DNA from: Chlorokybus atmophyticus
Taxonomy: Eukaryota > Streptophyta > Chlorokybophyceae > Chlorokybales > Chlorokybaceae
DNA length: 64,000 nt
Direction: 5' to 3'
Assembly: GCA_009103225.1 (NCBI GenBank)
Contig: RHPI01000575.1
Coordinates: 233,527 to 297,526 of the forward strand
Position 1 is the first letter of the stretch. Each line of letters begins with the position of its first letter. Positions 1-10,460 of this stretch are shown here, piece after piece. Made by a program: the position numbers and the translations under genes. Under the pieces are notes generated by a model. That model was given only the letters and a program-made list of their open reading frames with translations. It made no database searches and was not told where the DNA came from.

Positions 1-1864
1 CACGTCGCGAGTTGCGACGCCGCCAGATGAATGCGTGCATCGAACGTCCGACCAATTGGCCGCCGTGCGATCAATTGATCAGACGGTCGACCGCGATGAT
101 TCTGGCGGCCGGCTGCCAGTTGACCGGCATGGTCTCGTTGCTCGGCCGATATTGACCATGAACGCCTACAAGTAAGGCCGATTTGCACCGGTTTAATTCT
201 GAAACTGAGCGACACGACCTGCCCCCCGTGATAGTGGCTGCCATGACACTGCATGAGAGCCATAAGCAGATTCATACATAACTATTATTATATATTTGAA
301 CATGTGATGTTGGGCAACCGTTCTAGCGTGGCCGAGATTGGGTAACGAGGTGATTTAGGTGGCTTAGCAACTTCATTTACTTATTCGTAGCTTAGTTGAA
401 CTTGCATGTGCAGCATATAACATTGCAGCTTGCCATAAGCGAGAGTTATCTAACTCACTTGCATTTATGAGAAAAACTCTCAGAATCAAATCGTCACCAA
501 CTTGTTTCATTTGCATAAACTACTTCAATGGATCAAGTACACGATATCGCCAACTTTCAATCAATTACTCATATTTCGTCATATCCATTGCATAAGATTC
601 CGCAACTTTGATGCCATTCGTACATCTGCGTCATAAACAACAGTGTTAGAATTATGATTGTTGATGCATCTTATTAACCAAAACATAAAAACGTGGCATG
701 TGCGTGCAGTGCAATGCGCGAGTGTGGGTGTGACTGAGTGCAAGTGTGGGCGCTGGTGCCATGCAATCGTGTGTAGGTCAATGTACGTTTGGTGTGCAGT
801 GTGTGCGTGTGTATTTGTGTGCTTCAGTTGGTGTGTGTGCATGCACGTGTGTGTCAATCGGTGTGTGAAAGCGCTGCTGTGTGCTTTTGTGTGCGTGCAC
901 ATGGATACGTGTGTGCGCGTGTGTTAGACATCTGCGTGTGCAATAACATGCGGTGCAATGCGAGTGTCGGTGAATACGTGTATGCGCACAATTCTGTGAA
1001 GTGACAAATAAGAACGTGCGTGTCCCTGCGTGTGTCACTCAATGTGGGTCAGGTGTGTGCATTTGCGTGCGTGCAGTGCAATGCGCAGGTGTGGGTGAGA
1101 TCCAGTGTGTACGCACGCTTGTGTGCACACAAGCACGTGTGTCAATCAGTGCCATGGATTGACAGTAGTAGGCCTGATGTGCAATGTGTGCGTGTGTATT
1201 GTGTCTAATGATTGGCGCGTGTGCGTGTACTAACTTACCTAGCGCGACGCCGTGGCTCTGGCAACTGCCGGCCGTCGCCGCTACGGCCTATATGGCGGCC
1301 TGCTCTGCGCCCTGGTCAGCCTGGTCCGTTTGCGTACAGTCTGTGAGCTTGTGCGGCAGTAGCGCCGACCAGAGCTGGCATACCGCACATGCTTTGAGCT
1401 GTGCTCACAAGCATTTTTGCCGCCGCCGCCGCCGTCATCAGTGCAGCCATTGCCGCCACTTGGCCACAACTCTTAGGCGAAGAGGAGAGGACGGACTGAA
1501 GACGCTGACGGTTCTGAAACGCCGACGGAAGTCCAACCGCCGACAATCGACGGGCCGGCGGTCGATGGGCCAGCTTGTGGGCCACGGGAAGCAGGAAGCA
1601 AGCCTTCCTCACCTTGCTCAGCAAGGTGAGGAAGGCTTGCTTCCGACTTCCAGGCTGGTTGTGCTCAACGCAAGTCTGGAGCTCATATTTTTTACGTTCC
1701 ACAATGATTCTCGCTTTGCGCGTGTCGCAATCGAACGCTTCACGCGTCGTGAGTCGACTCGTGACTCGTGATTGTCGTTGTCACGCCCATAGGGCTGGCG
1801 AAAGTTACTCTTTGTCACTTACTTTTTTGATAAACAATGTGGCTATGTGTGCATCCATGTGGAC
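1..1864. other. Intergenic, TG/CA-rich, no gene recognised
   Basis: No convincing exon is seen. Positions about 660-1210 are low-complexity TG/CG/CA-rich DNA (repeated tgtgtgcgtg-like words), which produces several spurious Cys/Val/His-rich frames on both strands. A perfect foldback lies at 1594-1644. The sequence from about 1782 (TGTCACGCCCATAGGGCTGG) recurs with few changes at about 59,295, so this part contains a dispersed repeat. Confidence 0.6.
1594..1644. repeat. Perfect palindrome, 25-bp arms, 1-nt loop
   Basis: Arm one is 1594-1618, the loop is a single C at 1619, and arm two is 1620-1644, the exact reverse complement of arm one. It would extrude as a near-loopless hairpin. It lies in non-coding sequence left of the retroelement cluster. 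Confidence 0.95.
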
Positions 1865-2334
1865 TTTGGCCAGGATATTCTTGTATCCGGTCAGCTCGCC
1901 TTGTGGATAAGAATAGCCGCGAAAAGATGCAGGCGCGAGAAGGTGCCAGTCGAGAAAGGTCCAGGCGAGGACTTCAGTCGAGAAGGTTCCAGCCGCGGAG
2001 TCGAGTCTGGAGTATAGAGACTTCCAGACGTTGTAGAAGAAACGTTGTAGCTTGATGGTTACATCATTGTATGGCGCGTGTTAAAGCTTGTTGAAAAGCT
2101 CTTGAAGGTAGCTACAAAGTGCAACTTAGAGAGCAAGAATTGGTTGAGTGTAGAAGTCGTGGTGACTTCTACAGTAGACAGGTGCAGAACTGGCGGGTAT
2201 AAAGACCCGCGGTGTGACTTTGTTGTAATCCTTGGAAAGCCTTTTTTAATCAGCCTTGTGTGTATGCTCTGGTCGTGTGTGTGCTTGTGCTTGCACCAAC
2301 TCCATGCATGATCAGTAGTGTCCAAATTTCAACA
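1865..2334 (+). repeat. Solo or terminal LTR, copia-type family (LTR A)
   Basis: About 470 bp and homologous over its whole length to the inverted copy at 3452-3920. It ends in CAACA at 2334. Its start is degenerate (TTTGGCCAGGATATTC where the other copy has TGTTGAGGATATTC). A TATA box at 2198-2203 lies in the loop of an inverted repeat (2193-2210). Near its start it shares the block ATCCGGTCAGCTYGCC with the LTRs of the copia elements at 12 kb and 15-17 kb, so I assign it to that LTR family and not to the adjacent gypsy relic. It directly abuts gag-like coding sequence, and no clear target duplication is visible. Confidence 0.7.
2193..2210 (+). promoter_or_regulatory. LTR promoter: TATA box in the loop of an inverted repeat
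   Basis: The sequence is GCGGGTATAAAGACCCGC. The 6-bp arms GCGGGT and ACCCGC enclose the TATA core. The equivalent element is present in the other LTRs of the window with different but still complementary arms (see findings). Confidence 0.7.
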
Positions 2335-2342
2335 TACCGACC

Positions 2343-3290
2343 ATCACTGTAGGTGCTGCCATCTCTGACTCTCCACTCAAGGACCTATACGCTGCACTTC
2401 GTGGCACCTTCCCACTGCAGACCACTAGTAAGGTGGAGGAGTTGAGGCGGTTACGACGTAAGCCCAACGAGGACCCTCTACGCCTGTACTCCCGACTGGA
2501 AGGGCTGTTCAAGGACACTTACTACAAGATCGTCAGTGACGAGGCTGCTGCACTGCTACATGTTAATGAGTTGGATGCCACCCTGAGCGAGTCGACGCGC
2601 CTGACCCTCAATTACAGCAGGCCCCTTGGCTACACGCTCAAGGAAGCTTTCGAGACTGCACAAGCCATCCATAAGCGCTTGGTGTATGAAAAGGCAGTGC
2701 TGAACACCAACCGCAGCGCCTCACGGTTTGTAGCCAGCACAAGCTGAGCCTCCTCGCCGCGAACGTGGCCGGGACGCTTCACCAGCACGCAACAAAGGGA
2801 ACGGTCAGCGCATACTGCTTTGCCTGCCCCTGTGCTGTGTCATCGCTGTGGACGGCATGGGCACTCGAAAAAGGAGTGCACTGAAGAGTATTTTACTCTG
2901 GTCTGCAACTACTGTAGCAAGACAGGCCACTTGGAGTCAGTCTGCTAGCTTAAGTTCCCTGAGTTGAGACCCACCAATAGCTACAAGAGCAACAACACTG
3001 GAGGCCACAACGGCAACAACTCTGGTGGCTACAACAGTAACCATACCGGAGGCCATAACAACACCAACAACTACTCCAACGCTCGTAAGGAAGAGCAAGG
3101 CTACAGGGGGCAGAATCGCCCCCCTCAGCGCAAGGGACTGGAAGGACGTCCGCGCGCTGCTGCTGTTGCCGCCAAGGCTCCAGCCAACCCGTCAGTTGAT
3201 GACCATATGGCTGCCCTTATGGCGCGTATGGCACGCTTGGAGTAAGACAAGGAGCAGGACTACCGCGCCTGCTATGCTGCTCGGTAGGCA
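2343..3290 (+). pseudogene. gag of the gypsy-like relic, capsid plus two CCHC knuckles
   Basis: One reading frame runs from 2343, directly after LTR A, and codes for a retrotransposon capsid-like segment (for example LYSRLEGLF). It is followed by two zinc knuckles, CHRCGRHGHSKKEC (from 2838) and CNYCSKTGHLESVC (to 2945). A Gly/Asn-rich linker with repeated GGxN units follows (about 2997-3075). The frame is broken by TGA at 2745, TAG at 2946, TAA at 3243 and TAG near 3282. The frame is otherwise conserved, which suggests point decay and not rearrangement. The N-terminal part of gag is missing at the LTR A junction. Confidence 0.75.
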
Positions 3291-3293
3291 CTG

Positions 3294-4388
3294 ATGGCTC
3301 CAAAGCGCACGAGACACACCGGCACTCCGTCACGCATTCAACCATCCCGACGAGCTCGAGGGGAAGCCGCAACATCGTCAGCAGCCACCTCCTCTGAATC
3401 CACCAGTAGTGCTGCACCAGCAGCAGCTACTTCAGTTGCACCAGAAGTGGGTGTTAAGATTCGGACACTACAGACCATGCATGGAGTTGATGCAAGCACA
3501 AGTACACACACTCTACCAGAGCATACACACAAGGCTGATCCAGAAGGCTTTTTAAGGATTACAACAAAGTCACACCGCGGGCTTTTATACCCGCCAGTTC
3601 TGCACCTGTCTACTCTAGAAGCCACCACGACTTCTACACTCAACCAACTCCTACGCTCTAAGTTGCACCACGTAGCTACTTTCAAGAGCTTTTCAACAAG
3701 CTATGACACGCGCCATACAATGACGTAACCACCGAGCTACAACGTTTCTTCTACAGCGCCTGGAAGTCTCCAGACTCCGGACTCGACTCCGCGCCTGGAA
3801 CCTTCTCGATTGAAGTCCTCGCCGGGACCTTTCTCGACTGGAACCTTCTCGCGCCTGAATTTTCTCGCGGCTATTCTTATCCACAGGGCAAGCTGAACGG
3901 ATACCAGAATATCCTCAACAGTGGGTATATCAGTGAGCACCGCGACGCCAAGACTGGTGAGCGCGCTGGCAACCGCAACTGCTGTCATTGACCCTACAGC
4001 AGTAGGTCGCACCGGTCTCGCTCCAACTGCAGGACCACCTGTGTCAGCGAACGTTGAGACCACTCTCGCGCCACTGAGCGGCACTCTCGAAACCACCGGC
4101 AGTGCCATTGTCCAGTCCGCTGCCACTGCGACGACGCGCGCTGCTACATTGCCCGTCCTCGACGTCACTCAGGCTGTCCCAGGGGGTCAACAAGCTGAGC
4201 GCGCATGGGAGACCATCATGCGGGGAGCAGATTCCACTACCATTGCTTGTGGGCGCGGGGAAGAGCGCACAACTCGCGTTGTACGCAGTGATCGAGTTTT
4301 CCCATGGCCTAAATATCACACCCTGCAAGAACAGACTCAGCGGCAGCTGGAGGATGAATTCCTCGCCGGCACGGCGCCTCCCATATGA
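3294..4388 (+). pseudogene. Polyprotein segment of the relic, split by a solo LTR
   Basis: A Ser/Ala/Thr-rich reading frame starts at 3294, is interrupted at 3452 by an inverted solo LTR, and resumes at 3921. The inserted LTR plus its 5-bp target duplication total 474 bp, a multiple of three, and the flanking frames agree exactly (APEVG before, GISVS after). The segment is low-complexity and matches no domain I recognise. It ends at a TGA at 4386. It probably belongs to the variable region between the zinc knuckles and the protease. Confidence 0.55.
3447..3925 (-). mobile_element. Solo LTR (LTR B) with 5-bp target duplication
   Basis: The LTR proper is 3452-3920 (469 bp), in minus orientation: read on the minus strand it starts TGTTGAGG and ends TTAACA. 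The 5-bp sequence GTGGG flanks it on both sides (3447-3451 and 3921-3925), which is direct evidence of an integration event followed by loss of the internal region through LTR-LTR recombination. It is the inverted homologue of LTR A. The TATA motif sits at 3583-3589 (minus strand) inside an inverted repeat at 3577-3594. Confidence 0.9.
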
Positions 4389-5774
4389 GACCGCATTCTT
4401 GTGGTCAGAACACCTGTTGTATTAGAGTTGGCAATACAGTTGTTCTGGACTCTGCATAACAACATGCAGACTGCGCTACGCCAGCCCGCACCAGGCCGTC
4501 ATGAACCTTTCGAGCCAAGCCCGCTGGATACGTGTTGGGACCGGCAACCCAATGTATAGCAGCACATCGCTGATACAGCCGACATGCCTCGAAGTGACAA
4601 CGAAGCACTGAAAACCCTCAATATCGTTCGGCTTCATGAGCGCTACACCGCTCTGAAACAGGCGTTCACCTGGCACAGGACCAAACGGCAGCAATCAATG
4701 CGAGAGCGCAAGCCCTTGCCGCTGCTCGCGCTGTCGTTCTTTAACCAACAGTCGCTGGCCCATCCTCCAGCATGACACCTCTCGTCAGTGAGCCCGACGT
4801 TGACCAGGCGAGAGCGCTGGCCCAACAAACCAGGGGGGTGATCGCCCAGCCGCTACCCGCCTTGTTTGAAGACTTGCCGGACGATCAACAAGTCTAGGGA
4901 GAGGTTACCTCACACCGCAAAAATGGACACAACGAGATGGAGCAGGTTGAATCGGAGAACAGCAACTTCGCACTGCCCTATTGCGACAAGCAATCATGCT
5001 GCACCGACAAGAAGGCATCGGCCTGAGACGGATGTTGGGGATGCGAGAAGGTGGTGATGCAGCTCGAGCAAGACTGGTGACTTGGCTAGTCACCAATGAC
5101 CCCGCAGTCCCCCTGTTCGCATTCGGCACCGGATTGTTCTGGTTGGACGCCTTTCTGCGCTCGCAGCCACTGACACCTTAGAAGGAGCTCAAGAGGCCAT
5201 TCTGAGGTTGCCAGGGGTGGAAGCAGCGCGGCAACACAGACGCATCGCAGCTGCTTATGAGCAGCATGTCGAATAGCCAATGATTAACCTCAATGTGCGG
5301 GCACGAGCAACAACGGTGCTAGAAGTGGGGGTGGTCAATGGCAGATGGGATGCCTACATTGCAGGAAGTTTAAGGGTTCCCACCATTACCCACGACATAA
5401 GAGCGCGGCTTCTATGCGCAGTGTATCTCTAGCCCATGCCTCAGCATCAGCGCTGGAGTGACGTGGTCAACAATCTAACAGCCACATGGGAAGGTACACC
5501 AATCAGGGAGGCAGCTCACGCTGTACGCTGGACTTATGTGGAAGAACAGGCTGCACGGGAGGCGGGCCCACAAACACCCAGTCCTCCAGGGTTTCCATAG
5601 TAGCCATTGGCTACGCCGCCAGGTATGACCTCGGCCACACAAAGGCGCAACCCCCCTGCGCCACAGCCAGGGCAACCACAGGCAGCACCGCCAGCACCCA
5701 GGCCACAGCGTGTATACCAACAGTCAAGACAAGGACGGTTCGGGCCAGGCCGCGGTTAAGAAGGTTCTCAAGAC
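4389..5774 (+). pseudogene. Heavily decayed polyprotein segment of the gypsy-like relic
   Basis: Only short open stretches remain. Between about 5281 and 5750 a plausible coding track can be followed through a few stops, rich in Pro, Gln and Arg near its end (a basic FGPGRG tail). This is the kind of composition seen at a gag C-terminus ahead of a protease. No domain can be named with confidence. Confidence 0.35.
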
Positions 5775-5874
5775 TCAGCTAGTCGAGGGGCGCTTGCTGC
5801 ACTGCGACTCGACACCACCATAGGAGACTGCAGCAGCAGTCACCCCACGCACACGCTACCGATGATGCAAGCGG

Positions 5875-6502
5875 TTGCGCATCCACGCCAACGCAGGCAT
5901 GTTCGCCAACCAAGGCAAGCATGTCACTATTAATGGACGAGCACCCAAGCGTGTGATGCTGGACTCTGGAGCCCAGCCTGTCATCATCGGACATTACCTC
6001 GCACTCGACCTTGGCATCACAAGCGCTAAGCTGATGCCGTGCCCATACGTGCTCGACACAGCAACCGGCAGCCGTAACAAGGTGATTGGCATCACTAAGC
6101 AAGCCCTCTGCATTCGCTTGACAGGGGTGGACCCTTCCCACAGAGGTCATACAGAATTGTGTGGTCACCGACGCAGGATCCTTCGACCTGTTGCTGGGAC
6201 AGGACTTCAACTTCCCTATTGGCATGGGGCTGGACTGCTGGACAGAGAAGGCATGGTTTCGTCCCCATTGGGATGAGGAGGATGGAGAGGTTCAAGGATA
6301 TCTGCCTCTTGAGCTGGTGGCTCGCCCTCGCTCTCACCGAAAGTCAGCTGCATCAGCCACCTACAGGGCGATGTCGACAACCACCGACAGGTCAACTGCG
6401 ACAACCACCCACAGGTTGATCTCGACAACCACTGACAGAGCAGCTGCGGTGGTCACCCACAACTCTGATCAAGAGTCTCCTATCTCATACGACGAGTCTT
6501 AG
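5875..6502 (+). pseudogene. Retroviral-type aspartic protease of the relic (frameshifted)
   Basis: The first part (frame from 5875) contains the catalytic motif MLDSGAQPVIIG near 5958. After about 6145 the coding track continues in another frame with VVTDAGSFDLLLGQDF, the hydrophobic-Gly flap/C-terminal signature of retropepsins. One frameshift therefore splits the domain. The C-terminal tail (about 6345-6440) carries three imperfect copies of a short minisatellite with the core ACAACCACYGACAG and ends at TAG 6500-6502. The domain would process the Gag-Pol polyprotein, but here it is inactive by frameshift. Confidence 0.75.
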
Positions 6503-6663
6503 GGGAAGATGCCACTAAAAAAGTGGCGCACCAGAAACCAGCGGGACGCCGCTGGCGCGCACAGGTGGTCGCACATCTACTACTGACCAGACCACGGCTC
6601 ACTTCACGGTTCCCTATCTACAAGGACCAAGCTGCGGTCAAGGAGCAACACATGGTGGCCACT

Positions 6664-7668
6664 GGAGTAGTAGAGTTTGACGTATTTCGTCGACAACAAG
6701 GCATCACCGTGTTTGAACTATTTGGAGGAATAGGTAGTGGCCTCGCCGCTGTCCTCGACATCGGCGCAACGGTCACTAAGTACTTATATTACTGTGACCC
6801 TTATCCACACAGATTGCCCTGAGCCACCATCTGCGCCACCTACACAAATGCTACCCGCAGCGACTGCCGCTATCAGCACTGCAAGGCAGTCTGAAGACAC
6901 TGCCACAAGACATCCATTTGATCACTGCGGATCACCGCCTGGCGGTGGGCAACAACGGCGTGCTGATAGCAGGATGGGAGTGTCAAGGACACTCCAGAGC
7001 AGGCAGAGGCCAAGGATTCGCTAATCCTCGCTCGCGACTGTTCTCAGAACTGATGCGTATAATCAAAATCCTGCAGAGCAACTAGCTGTCCAGGACTCCA
7101 GGATACATCATCGAGAATGTGCACTTTGAGGACGATAAGCGCAATTACGTGGCCAACAGTTTTCGACAGGTGTGTTCATTACTGGGACACCCTCTCAGTT
7201 TTAACGCAGCGAGTCACGGCTCTCGTGCTCATCGCGTCCGCGCCAAGTGGACCAACCTGGCTACATTTGAGAATCTTTGATGCTAAATATCTGTACAGCA
7301 GTTTTCCACGCAATCTCACCGTCGACGCTATCTTGGACCCTGGGCGCACAACAAAACCAGTCACCCGGCACGATTACCAGCACTTCTACCAGTGCAACCA
7401 GCCTGGTCAACCACATCGTGCGCTCCCCACTCATGTGTCTTACCTAGGATCATACGCCTTTGGCAACCACGGCGAAGGCATGGTGTTGCATTCCAACACA
7501 GACCGACTAGAGGAATCCGACGCACGTGAGCGCGAACGCGCCCTGGGATTCTCTCCAGGCAGTATCATAGGTTCCACACTGACCGACAGTCAGCATTGTC
7601 AGTTGTTGGGACGCGCAGTGGACAAGACCAACATGGTGTGGTTATTGGAGATATGCTTTGCTCACTAG
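6664..7668 (+). pseudogene. C5 cytosine DNA methyltransferase domain inside the retroelement pol
   Basis: The motifs of a C5-MTase appear in canonical order. Motif I (AdoMet binding) is FELFGGIGSGLAAVL (about 6712-6756). Motif IV with the catalytic cysteine is GWECQGHSRAG (cysteine codon 6981-6983, Glu where Pro is usual). Motif VI is IIENV (about 7107-7121). Motif VIII is GSRAHRVRAKWTNL (about 7218-7259). The C-terminal segment holds SYLGSYAF, RERALGF and the motif-X-like LLGRAVD...VWLL (to about 7650). The reading frame shifts near 6810 and near 7265 and meets a TAG at about 7070. The domain sits between protease and RT, so it was part of the element's polyprotein. It is known that some eukaryotic retrotransposons have captured DNMTs; that this copy once methylated DNA is inference. 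Confidence 0.85.
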
Positions 7669-7860
7669 GACCGCCATGTGTCCTTCCAGGAGCTCGAACA
7701 CCTGGCGGGGGGGTGGGCTGATCGCGTGCGAGAGACCAAAGCGGCACACGCCCTCGCAATCGCCCATATGGAGGAGCAGGCAGCAGTCACTGTGGAGGAC
7801 ATCCCAGTAGTCGCCAACGCTACCTCTTGGTCCCATGCCACTGGACCACTGGCTACATTC

Positions 7861-8725
7861 TAGACGCGAGAACAACTTGAGGCTCTCCTTAACGAGTATA
7901 GGAGTCAGTTCATCTTCAGAGTGAAGGAACTGAGCGTTGGCTCGGTTTACCAGCTGGACATCGACTTGGTGAACACCGAACGGGTGTTTCGATGACAGTA
8001 TCAACTCTCCAAGTTGGAAGACGATTTGGTGGAGCAGAGGTGCAAGGCTCTGCTGGATGCAAGCCTGGTTGAGGAGTCCACATCGGACTTTGCGGCCGCG
8101 ACCGTCATGCCCGTGAAGAAGGATTCAGCAGGCAACTGGACAGGCCGGCGTATGTGTGGCGACTATCGCCCCCTCAACAACAAAACCAAACAAGACACCA
8201 ATGCCTACTGCAGAGGGTATCTTTAATGATGTAGGAGACTGTACCGTCTTCAGCATCCTGGACATGCGACAAGGGTACAACCAGATCGCCATCAAGGAGA
8301 AGGACAAGGGGCAACCGGCAGCTGTACCAGTGGAAGGTCATGCCCTTTGAACTGAAGAATGCTCTTGCCAAGGTCTAGTGCGTCGTGGACAAAGCTTGAA
8401 GGGGCTGAACTTCGGGCGATGCTACATTGACGACATTCTCATTACCAGCCGAAGCAACAACATCGCTGAGGCCAACTACAGCAGCTACGAGGGGGAGTGC
8501 CTCGCTGCAGTGTGGGCTATCTCCTTCTTCAGACCTGTCCTCTTTGGTCGGCAATACCAGCTGATCACCGATCATCAGCCACTCAAGTGGTTGATGATCA
8601 ACCAACATATGACAGGGAAATCTGCTCGCTAGGCCCTGTTGTTGCAGGAGTATGACTTCGAGATCGACCACCGCGCCGGCCTCACCAACCAAGACGATGA
8701 TGGCCTCAGTCGCAACCCTCACCTC
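7861..8725 (+). pseudogene. Reverse transcriptase and RNase H of the relic, internally deleted
   Basis: RT begins around 7866 and shows MCGDYRPLNNKT (near 8150), FSILDMRQGYNQI (near 8250) and the catalytic YIDDILI (near 8425). An in-frame TGA occurs at 7993-7995 and a frameshift lies near 8200. Directly after YIDDILITS the sequence jumps to RNase H signatures (SYEGECLAAVWAI, TDHQPLKWLM, ending DDDGLSRNP), so the RT thumb and connection region is deleted. A perfect palindrome at 8744-8776 follows. The order RT then RNase H, ahead of integrase, marks this as Ty3/gypsy-type. Confidence 0.85.
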
Positions 8726-8743
8726 GTTACCAACGATGCCACC

Positions 8744-8776
8744 GGAGCTCGGCACGAGCAGCTCGTGCCGAGCTCC
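8744..8776. repeat. Perfect palindrome, 16-bp arms, 1-nt loop
   Basis: Arm GGAGCTCGGCACGAGC (8744-8759), a single A, and its exact reverse complement (8761-8776). It lies just after the RNase H region of the gypsy-like relic and disturbs the expected protein, so it probably arose after insertion. Confidence 0.95.
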
Positions 8777-9138
8777 CGTGCCGAGCTCGGCCATGCAGCA
8801 GCAGCTCCCACCGTGGCGGCCATGTTTGCTGTTGCCGCGTTACACTCAGGGCGCCAGATCAACATCACCGCCACCTCAACGGCAGAGGAGAGTCCTGTCC
8901 TTGAGTCTATCGTCCCCACAGTGACCACACCCCTAAGGGACGTCCATGCGGTCGACCTTGAAGTCGACGATACTGAGCTGACACCCACCGACACCAGGCA
9001 GGACATATACCTGGACAAGCCATCACTCTCCTTCCTGCAAAGTGACCAGCTTCCCTCCGGCATGAGTGCACGAGAGAAAGATTGTGTTAACCAGCGCACC
9101 CGTCACTATCGGTGGGCGGATGACAAGGTGTATCGCTG

Positions 9139-9870
9139 CGTCCATAATAAGGACAAGGAGGTGCCGACATTAGCCACACGCGAGGGCATCATCGCTGCCC
9201 TCCACACGGAGCTTGGACACTTCGGTGTCAAGCGTACCGTCAGCCTGGTAAGGGCGCAATATTGGTGATATGGGCTGTTCAAACAGGTGCAGGGGTTCGT
9301 CACTTACTGCTAACAGTGTGACATGGTACGCGCCAGCCTCAACACACGCTGCGCCACCTTGCACCCTCTCCCCATCTTCGGTCTTTTCTATCGCTAGGGA
9401 CTCGACATCTTGGGAGACTTGGCACCCCCGGCACGTGGCAACCGCTACATTTTGGTCAGAATCGAGCACTTCTCTAAATGGGTGGAGCTGGTGCCACTAC
9501 CCGACAAGAGTAGTAGGGGGTGGTCTCAAGCCTTCCTCTCCCATTTCCTCAGCCGGTTCGGCAGCTGCGCTGAGGTCATCACCGACCAAGACACTGAGTT
9601 CAGAGGGGAGTTCGACACCCTGTTTGACACATGCTGCATCAATCATCGCCACACTTCACGTGACCACCCCTAAGCCGACGGTCTCGCCGAGCGGACAGTA
9701 CAGATTATCAGAAAGGCACTTCGCAAATACGTGCTGGAGTATGAGAAGACCTGGGACGACCACCTTCCGTAGGTGGCTCTTGAATACCGATTATCAAAAC
9801 AGGCGGCTCTGCGCGAATACAGCCCATACTACCTGCTGTTCGGGCGTCCGCCATTGCTTCCCTTTCGTGC
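9139..9870 (+). pseudogene. Integrase of the gypsy-like relic
   Basis: The zinc-binding HHCC part is recognisable (HTELGHFGVKRT near 9207, QYW at 9260, then C..C with stops near 9265 and 9312). The catalytic core follows: first Asp in LDILGD (about 9402), second Asp in ITDQDTEF (near 9590), and Glu in GLAERTVQI (near 9690). A Gly-Arg-Pro-rich tail (LLFGRPPLLP near 9835) matches the C-terminal part of gypsy integrases. Stops at about 9267, 9312, 9398, 9672 and 9770 inactivate it. It would insert the element's cDNA into host chromatin. Confidence 0.85.
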
Positions 9871-10295
9871 ACAGCAGGAAGTAGACCGTGTGGTGAGCAA
9901 CCTCAGCAATCCCGACTGGATGCACCATGACATTACCACACGCGCCACGCTGTTCGAGTACACCGTCCCGATGGCCTTCAACAACCAACATATCGCACAG
10001 CATCGCGACACCCTGCGCTACGAGCGCGTGCGGAGCGGCTTCTACAAGGAGCGCCAACGGCGGGTTCAAGCAAGGGACTTTGCCTACCGCATGGCAGCCA
10101 TTAAGGACACGCTCGACACCTCCGTGGGCCGCACTGTCTACCAGGTCCTCAAGGTGTACCCCACAGGAGTGCTGGACCTCCTCGATCAAAACGGCGAGAG
10201 GTTGAAAGACAACATGGTGAACTGCGCGCCATGTCCTTCCTTACATAGCAGGCTTTGCGCGCGTCCAGCACCCTCGCCCCGCCCGCAACACACGC
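9871..10295 (+). pseudogene. Integrase C-terminal linker region of the relic
   Basis: The frame from 9773 stays open to 10,300 and codes for a charged, helical-looking region with many Arg/Gln/Glu residues, typical of the region after the integrase core. It then gives a segment resembling the small beta-barrel of gypsy integrase tails (VYQVLKVYPTGVLDLLDQNG). It runs towards the PHD finger, which lies in a different frame, so a frameshift separates the two. Confidence 0.5.
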
Positions 10296-10460
10296 TGTGA
10301 ACGCTGCGGCAGCGCCGGAGATGACGCACTCATGATGCTCTGCAATGGCTGCAACAAGGGCCTGCATTGCTACTATCCAGAGCCCCCATTGGATGCAATA
10401 CCCTTGGAGGAGTACTGGTGCGACGATTGCCGCACTAACGGTCCTCCTCACCTGCGATAA
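10296..10460 (+). pseudogene. C-terminal PHD finger of the retroelement polyprotein
   Basis: The translation from TGT at 10,296 gives the spacing of a C4HC3 PHD finger: CERC, then MLCNGCNKGLHCYY, a PEPPL motif, and WCDDC ending at 10,430. The frame stops at TAA 10,458-10,460. The expected cysteine two residues after HC is a Tyr (HCYY instead of HxxC), so one zinc ligand is lost here. PHD fingers read histone-tail marks; in a retroelement this would be a chromatin-targeting module comparable in role to the chromodomain of chromoviruses (inference). Confidence 0.8.

Noticed and set aside
579-1208. Several overlapping open frames rich in Cys, Val, His and Thr on both strands
   Set aside because: They are the by-product of TG/CA/CG-rich low-complexity DNA, overlap on opposite strands and have no domain or splice context.
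1865-3920. DIRS-like element with inverted terminal repeats (LTR A and LTR B are inverted copies)
   Set aside because: LTR B has its own GTGGG target duplication, the flanking gag-pol frame is continuous across it, and no tyrosine recombinase is present. Two independent LTR insertions explain the arrangement better.
6345-6440. CRISPR-like direct repeats
   Set aside because: Three imperfect short copies without unique spacers inside the protease tail; a simple minisatellite in a eukaryotic retroelement.
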